Assembly: GCA_023213395.1 (NCBI GenBank)
Contig: CM041465.1
Span: 108,011,741-108,075,740 of the forward strand
Source: Cycas panzhihuaensis
Lineage: Eukaryota > Cycadophyta
DNA: 64,000 bases
Direction: 5' to 3'
The position numbers were made by a program, and so were the translations under genes. Shown one piece after another: positions 58,330-64,000 of the stretch. Every line of letters starts with the position of its first letter. The first letter of the stretch is position 1. The notes beneath the pieces were generated by a model. That model made no database searches, was not told the origin of the DNA, and saw only the letters and a list, made by a program, of their open reading frames with translations.

Positions 58330-59340
58330 ATGGGGGCAATGAAGGACATCATCTTCACCCTTGGCAAGGTCATCAAGGTGGGGTCAGAGTATTTCCCTGA
58401 AGAAATGAAGGAGTGCACCCTTCTTTTTTAGGAGTTCCATGACATTTTCACATGGGATTACACTGATATCAAGGGAATAAACCCTTCCATTATCATCCAT
58501 AACCTTACTACTATCCTAGGAACTTACCTTGTGCAGCAAAAGCATCACCCCCTCCATCTTAAACTATCCGCTGCCAAGAAGATAGAAGTTAAGAAACTCT
58601 TGGATGCAAGGTTGATCACCTCTATCGATTATCTTAAGTGGGTCTCAAATATCATTCCCATTACTAAAAAGAATGGAATGATTTAGATATGTGTTGATTT
58701 CCACGATATCAATAATGCATGTCCCAAAGACAAATTCCCTCTACCTTTCATCAATCAAATCATTTATTGAACCATTAGATTTGAAGTTATTTCCTTAATA
58801 GATAGCTTCTCTAGGTATAACCAGATCCAAATATCTCCTAAAGACTGTCACAAAATGGCCTTCACTACTCCTTGGGGTACCTTCACTTACAAAGTGATGC
58901 CCTTTAGACTAAAAAATGTAGGTGCCACTTACCAAAGGGGGATGTAGTTCATCTTCCATGACCATATAAATGAAACCCTTGAGGTCTTTATGGATGACAT
59001 GATGGGCCTTTCATATAAAAGGGCACAACACCTTGATAATTTACGTGTCATCTTTACTAGATATTACAAATACCATGTTAGCTTAAATCCTCTTAAACGT
59101 GTGTTCACCGTAATAAATGATAAACTCTTGGGTTTCCTTGTTTTAATACAAGGAATCCAGATTGATCCTAATAAAGTCAAGGCCATCCTTGATATGCCTC
59201 CTCCCAAGACTCAACAACAAATCAAGTCGTTCTTAGGTAGGTTGTGTTTCCTCACGTATTTCTTGACAAACTTGACCATAAATACTAAACCCCTCACTAA
59301 CTTATTGAAGAAGAGAGACAAATTTGTTTAGTCTCCAAAG
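58330..59340 (+). pseudogene. Reverse transcriptase of element G
   Basis: Nearly complete: EYFPEEMKECTLLF, FHDIFTWDYTDIKGINPSII, KKIEVKKLLDARLITSIDY, VSNIIPITKKNGMI*ICVDF, NNACPKDKFPLPFINQII, SFSRYNQIQISPKDCHKMAF, FTTPWGTFTYKVMPF, the active site VFMDDMMG (FMDD at 58987-58998) and VSLNPLKRVF, ending in MPPPKTQQQIKSFLGRLCFL. Five or six stops break it, mostly tag/tga. The catalytic Asp pair is intact. Confidence 0.88.
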
Positions 59341-59880
59341 GCCCAAGAAGCTTTTTAAGAGTTTAAAATAACCTTAGCTTCTGCCCTGATCTTAGTGCCT
59401 TCCCTATTTGATTGACCTTTTATCCTTTACACCATGACAACTAATGAATCCTTTGGGGCTATGCTCATCCAATAGGATGATTTGGGAACTGAGAGGGCTA
59501 TCTATTTTGTTAGTTATACCTTAGTTGCTGCTGAGGTCAATTATTCCCCTACCAAGAAGGAGTGCCTCACCTTGGTTCATGCAACCAAGAAGTTTATGCA
59601 TTACTTGTTTGGTAATACCACTGAAGTGATCACCCAATATGATCCCTTGAGATATCTCCTAACCTGATCTGACTTGACTAGTAGGACTCATAAGTGGGCC
59701 ATCCTCCTTTAAGAATACGATCTCTAAATCGTTAATAGAAAGTCAAAGAAGGGGATGGTAGTCATCCAGTATCTAGCTAACGCCCCCATCCCTAACTCTT
59801 CAAACACTCATGCTGATGATTCCTTGCCAGATGAGCCTATTATTTTCATTCAAGACTCATCCCCCTATCCATTAGCTGAT
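59341..59880 (+). pseudogene. RNase H of element G
   Basis: Reads QEAF*EFKITLASALILVPS, FILYTMTTNESFGAMLIQ, ERAIYFVSYTLVAAEVNYSP, KKECLTLVHATKKFMHYLFG and VITQYDPLRYLLT, the characteristic Tat RNase H ending. The catalytic first Asp is Thr (TTN for the family D-A-S-like position). The stretch to 59880 is a decayed tether; the second RNase H of some Tat elements is not visible. Confidence 0.78.
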
Positions 59881-59939
59881 AGTTAATTGTATGGGACTAT
59901 CATACGATACCTTACTAAATAGCAGTATCATCCTAATAC

Positions 59940-61130
59940 TAGTGATAAAGTAAGGTCATATGTTAGGGCCATTACTAAGTAGTACTTCCTCATGGAGGAG
60001 GTATTGTACAAAAGATCCTTTGATGGGGTCCTCCTTCATTGCATCAACCTTGATGGGGTAAACTAGATACTTCACAAATATAACAATGGCATTTGTGGGG
60101 GCTAGTTTGGGGGCTAATACATGTCCTAAAGGATCATTCACATGGGTTACTATTGGTCATCCCTTTTTAATGATGCCCATGCCTATGCTTTATGGTGTCG
60201 TAGGTATCAAGAACATGCCAATGTCATCCATTCACCTTCTGAGGCCTTACACTCTATTATCTCCTCATGGACATTTTCCCAATGGGGATTAGATCTCATT
60301 GGGGCCATAACCCCTCCTTCCTCATTGCAATATAAGTTTATCTTAACTATGATGGAATACTTCACTAAATAGGTTGAAGCAGTCCCCTTGTCTTCCACTT
60401 CTGATAAGACTATAACTACCTTCATCTACCAACACTTTATCTATCAATTCAAGGTCCCTGATATCTTAATCACAGATAATGGTACTTCCTTTTGCAATAA
60501 GGAAATGGATGAGCTTTATGGGTAGTTTAGGATATCCCACAAGATTTCTTCTCCTTATTACCCCTAGGCCAATGGCTAAATTGAGTTCTTCAATAAGACT
60601 CTTATTAATATCCTAAAGAAAACTGTCACTTAATCCTAAAAGGATTGGCACCTTTAACTTCCCTATGCTTTATGGGCATACTGCACTTCCATTCGCACAG
60701 CCATTAGGATGACCCCATTCTCCCTTGTGTATAGAATTGAGGTGGTCCTCCCCTTGGAAGTTAAAATCTCCTCCTTGCATGTCTCCCTTCGAGGTCTTAT
60801 CGGCAAGGAATCTTATCGCTAGGCCTGCCTCCTCGACCTCAAAGGTTTAGATGAGAGACATTTAATAGCATATCAAGTGAATCTTGCTTGTAAAGCTAGG
60901 GCACAAAAAACATATGATAAATGTCTTTACCCTTATCCTTTCTTCCTCAGGACCATATCATCAAGATAGAATATCTCCATGATTACTTGTTAAAATTCAA
61001 GCCTAAATGGGTTGGTCCTTTTATCATTCTTAAAAGCCTTGACAATGGTGCCTATAGGATCACAACTCTAGAGGGTCTCGAGTTTGAGAAGGCTATCAAT
61101 GGTAAATTCTTAAAGAAATTCTATGTGTAA
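59940..61130 (+). pseudogene. Integrase of element G
   Basis: Zinc-binding remnant: ILHKYNNGICGG near 60069, then GYYWSSLFNDAHAYALWCRR and YQEHANVIHSPSEALHSI. Core: WGLDLIGAITPPSSLQYKFI, YFTK*VEAVPLSS, VPDILITDNGTSFCNKEMDE, NG*IEFFNKTLINILKKT, ALWAYCTSIRTAIRMTPFSL. Both Asp and the Glu are present. C-terminal: FKPKWVGPFIILKSLDNGAY then LEGLEFEKAINGKFLKKFYV, stop at 61128-61130. Stops are at expected Gln and Trp. Confidence 0.87.
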
Positions 61131-61640
61131 CCTACCCTACTCCCAAATAGATTAGGCACACCCTTTCTTCCCTCTTGCTATGAAATGAGCCTAAACTACC
61201 ACTCTAGGTGTGTCCCCATTTCCCTAGCCATAAGTGGAATAGCAGCTTAGAGTGGCCCTCATCTTCATGGTTTTGTTGGCTGGATACCATCCTTTTTTTA
61301 CCTCCTGAGGGAAATCTCGCCTCTCCTAGTTGGATGTGCAAACCTCCTTCACTCTTGATCTTTGAATTGCATCCCAAATAGGGCCTCCTGCTTGAGTATC
61401 TATACTCCCCCCTTGTCATTGTTTCCTTTGAATACCCATTATGCTTCCTTGGTGGACATGCATAGCCCCTCTCTTCTAGCCTCATGCATACCTATGACTG
61501 ATACACATGGTGATCATGTATACCCACTACAAGTATGGTGTTGCATGAAAGGAAACATGAGTGTCATCCACACCTTATCTAATAATAAATACCATAATGT
61601 GTAATCCCCTTATGCACCTGTGCACCTATATCCACATGCA

Positions 61641-61672
<32 letters not shown>

Positions 61673-61970
61673 AATTAACAAATAATACAACAAAATAATA
61701 GCATCATAAAATCATCATAATACCATCATCATGGACCAAATAAGATACTAATTAGGATCTATCTATATATACACAAATCATATCATATAAGGTCATATAG
61801 TACATCATCTAGGCATCATGCCTAAGGAACTTAGAATCCTTGTAGGGAGGAGTACAATCATGTGTCTATATATGGTGAGACTCCCTAGAGATCCAATACT
61901 TTCGTGCCCTAAACCAATAGTACATTAAAAGCTCCTCGATATCCTACCCTCAAGGGGTATCATCCCCTTA
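61131..61970. other. Region between G pol and the antisense gene
   Basis: No recognised product lies on either strand. A minus-strand frame of 93 codons (61204-61485) and a plus-strand one (61362-61604) have no recognisable family. The minus one could include a last exon of the antisense gene, because a splice donor CAG|GTAAGG lies at 61971. A TC then TA microsatellite lies at 61641-61672. Confidence 0.35.
61641..61672. repeat. TC/TA microsatellite
   Basis: Nine TC units are followed by about eight TA units. Confidence 0.9.
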
Positions 61971-62545
61971 CCTGCGAGACCCCTTGCTAGGAGACCACAT
62001 ACCTCCTAGGCTCCTATGATGTCATTGTAAGATCCCTGCCTCACTCTCCTTGTCTTGAGGCCTCCTCTGGGTTGCTACTATCGTATGGATATGAGATCTA
62101 CTCTACAATGACCTGGTGGCAATCTACTCCACTAGTTGATCGTATCTCACCTAGATACTATCTCTCTCCCCTTCCACTCCTTAGAGCCTCTCCTCTAGCA
62201 TGATGATCTTAATTTGACTCCCTATGTCTCTGCTTACTATTCCTCCTCCCTAAGCCTTTAGTTCCTAGACCTGGCCTTGTAGGGTATCCCTCTATGCAGC
62301 TATCTAGTATCTCTCTGTGTGAAGTCCATTTAGCATGCCCTGCAATTATCCCATCCTCGCCTGGTATCTCTGGGACTCCACTTCCAACATGTCCCTAGCT
62401 CTGATTAGTGGGGTGAATGCTATTGTATGTGTCCCTATAGATCAAGGCTCCTCGTTAGCTAAGATGGGAGGTTGTCCCTCCGCGTAGACATGAGGAGATA
62501 ACTCCTAGACTACCGCCTCTAGTAGCCTCGTCATCTCTACTACGC

Positions 62546-62671
62546 CTACCAAACCATGTATACCATGTGTTAGTCTAACAAATATATATGTGAAAGCATC
62601 CAAATCAAATCAAAATAAACTATCTAAGTAGCTAGTGATCGAAAAGGCATCGAGTTAGGGTAGTGTCTCAC
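62546..62671 (-). other. Putative intron of the PMD gene, phase 1
   Basis: On the minus strand CTAGGAG|GTGAGAC is the donor and TTTGGTAG|GCGTAG the acceptor. Joining gives VKDPTILGG followed by VVEMTRLLEAVV in one frame. Length 126 bp. Confidence 0.55.
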
Positions 62672-63401
62672 CTCCTAGGATGGTTGGATCCTTAACTTTA
62701 ATGATCACCTCCTTCGTAGGAGCTCCTTCAACTACTGCCACTGACTACTTTTCCTTAAGCACTATCTCCCATACCTCTTGAGCTATCAGAGTGCCTCCTA
62801 TCTCTACTCCTCCCTCTACCATAACTATTGCCACCTCTGCCACTACCACCATAGCCACAACAACTGTTGGAGCTCTACCCGTAGCTCTCCCTCTGCCTGC
62901 TGGCGCATTTGATGGTTTACCTCTCCTCACAAGCGTTGATGGGCCTACCTCACCTCCTGTAGCTCCTAATGGGCCTGTCCCATTACCTCCATCATTTCCT
63001 ATGCCCTCAACAGGCTCATCTCCCAACTCCCATACCATGTCATCACTCTCCCAGTGTACCCATCTATATGGGTCCACTGTGTAGTCTACTAGAGCGAGTA
63101 GATCAAGTGACATAGCCTCCACTAACCTCTGTACGTAAGCCTAGTCCTCTGTCCCTCTAAATTGAGTATTCCATCTATGGACCATATGTTCCCATTCCAA
63201 GATGAGATGTGGTCCTCTCGATGGTACCACTGCTCTGAAGTGGTTAAAGAACCAACATTGTAATAGTGTGCAGTAAGAGAATCCTCCTCTCCTTGCTTCC
63301 CAGATCTAATCTAGCTATGCCACAAGATTAGTTTCTATTAGGGTAGCCTAATATAGCCTCTCTTTGGCCTCACATCTCTTAATTGTAGCCATCCATCCAT
63401 C

Positions 63402-63470
63402 CTATATATCTTTATAATTCTATTTCTAAGAAATCCGAAAAAGAATAGCCAAAGTGATAAGTTTTCTCAC
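63402..63470 (-). other. Putative intron of the PMD gene, phase 0
   Basis: On the minus strand CCTCAG|GTGAGAAA is the donor and GATATATAG|GATGG the acceptor. Joining gives MVMPRVPQ followed by DGWMATIKRCEAKERLY in one frame. At 69 bp it is near the lower limit for plant introns; the T/A-rich body fits. Confidence 0.6.
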
Positions 63471-64000
63471 CTGAGGAACTCTGGGCATCACCATCGCTTG
63501 AACTGACATACCTTGTGGATCCTACCTATCCTATCCCATGAAATATATGGCTACCTCCATGTGAGCAGTATTTGTGCTGGGAAAAGTACCCAGTGATGCT
63601 AGTGTTCCTCCTGTTGGTACATCCAGAATCCTCCTGATGTCTCCTAGTATGATGGTAATATCCCCCACTTGGGGAAGATGGAAAACATGCCTTTGTCAAT
63701 CCTAATGGGAGACTATATCTACTAGGAGGTGCTGATCTGATGTATATTAGGGCATCTTGATGATCTTTAAAAGCCTGTAGTGCCTTAGAGTCACCCTGTC
63801 ATGTCTTTCAATCATCTCAATGAAGCTGAGCATAGCCATCCTAAAATTCTCGTAGTTGTCCACCATGATAATTGCCTACAAACAATCCAAATGTTAGTCT
63901 ATAACACCCTCCACAACATGTCCTTCTGTGCCTCAGATGCCTTGTGCTCCATCAAAGTGAGCTGTCATCCATCAAACCTCATTTTTTCTTTCTCCACTAT

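Larger units (their letters stand above)
51169..64000 (+). mobile_element. Tat/Ogre-lineage gypsy element G with antisense cargo
   Basis: It begins inside H2 RNase H and comprises a 3.2-kb LTR, primer-binding site, gag, protease, RT, RNase H and integrase to 61130, then an antisense PMD-type gene to the window end. Tat hallmarks include a long LTR, the RT-RNase H junction MPPPKTQQQIKSFLGRL, the RNase H ending YDPLRYLL and the integrase GYYWSSLF. The 3' LTR is not reached, so containment of the antisense gene in G is inferred. Confidence 0.72.
61971..64000 (-). pseudogene. Plant mobile domain (PMD) gene, decayed, with introns
   Basis: The minus strand encodes a PMD protein, a family found in plant host genes (MAIN/MAIL type) and in transposable elements. 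Exon 63471-63875 reads MVDNYENFRMAMLSFIEMIE, YTSDQHLLVDIVSH, RHVFHLPQVGDITIILGDIR and ILDVPTGG, matching the PMD pattern ALVERWRPETHTFHLP..EMTITLQDV..LLGLPVDG. An intron (63402-63470) is removable in phase 0. The next exon reads GGFSYCTLLQCWFFNHFRAV, HLILEWEHMVHRWNTQFRG, AMSLDLLALVDYTVDPYRW and VHWESDDMVWELG, then a Gly/Val-rich tail. A second intron (62546-62671) leads to a charged coiled-coil-like C-terminus (RARDMLEVESQRYQARMG). About 20 stops occur, nearly all at likely Gln or Trp. The start lies beyond the window. Confidence 0.72.

Noticed and set aside
62791-63084. Plus-strand Thr/Pro-rich frame of 97 codons
   Set aside because: It is the complement of the Gly/Val-rich low-complexity tail of the minus-strand PMD gene.

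Overview
This window looks like intergenic DNA from a land plant with a large, repeat-rich genome, most likely a seed plant; a gymnosperm is plausible but unproven. Nearly everything recognisable is LTR retrotransposon, both Ty1/copia and Ty3/gypsy, inserted into one another and heavily decayed. I see no intact host gene, no tRNA or rRNA gene and no prokaryotic feature. The coding remnants are full of in-frame stops. Most stops sit where a Gln, Arg or Trp codon is expected, which fits long-term deamination of methylated cytosine.

Layout, left to right. (K) 1-2456 is a GC-rich long LTR related to the one at 51.2-54.3 kb. (J) 2457-~3740 holds a minus-strand copia LTR and primer-binding site. 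(A) A gypsy element runs from ~3750 to 21667: LTR remnant, gag, protease, RT, RNase H, integrase, then an unusual 3.3-kb tail with a 45-bp tandem repeat and two decayed frames, then the 3' LTR. Element A is split by copia D (7451-15140), which carries an antisense fragment resembling the RNA-binding protein RBM34. (E) A Tekay/Del-like chromovirus is visible as 21668-21748, 37438-38075 and 46017-48002. It is split by copia B (21749-37437, target duplication GTACA) and copia C (38076-46016, target duplication ATTAC). Copia B is itself split by minus-strand copia F (22859-30521) and by a solo LTR (36220-36879). In each case removing the insert restores the host element's reading frame.

(H1, H2) From ~48.0 to 51.17 kb lie the 3' ends of two minus-strand chromoviruses, H2 inserted in H1. 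(G) A Tat/Ogre-lineage gypsy element starts near 51170, inside the RNase H of H2. It has a ~3.2-kb LTR, gag, protease, RT, RNase H and integrase up to 61130. Downstream and antisense to it (61971-64000) lies a decayed, intron-containing gene with a plant mobile domain (PMD), a type of cargo known from Tat-lineage elements. Its 3' LTR would be beyond the window.

The genes work together only as retrotransposon life-cycle modules (Gag, protease, integrase, RT, RNase H). None looks capable of autonomous activity. The most interesting signals are the antisense PMD gene with readable introns, the host RRM fragment in copia D, the repeat-bearing tail of element A, a hidden Gln/Gly repeat in copia B Gag, and the 2-3 kb leaders shared by all four copia elements.
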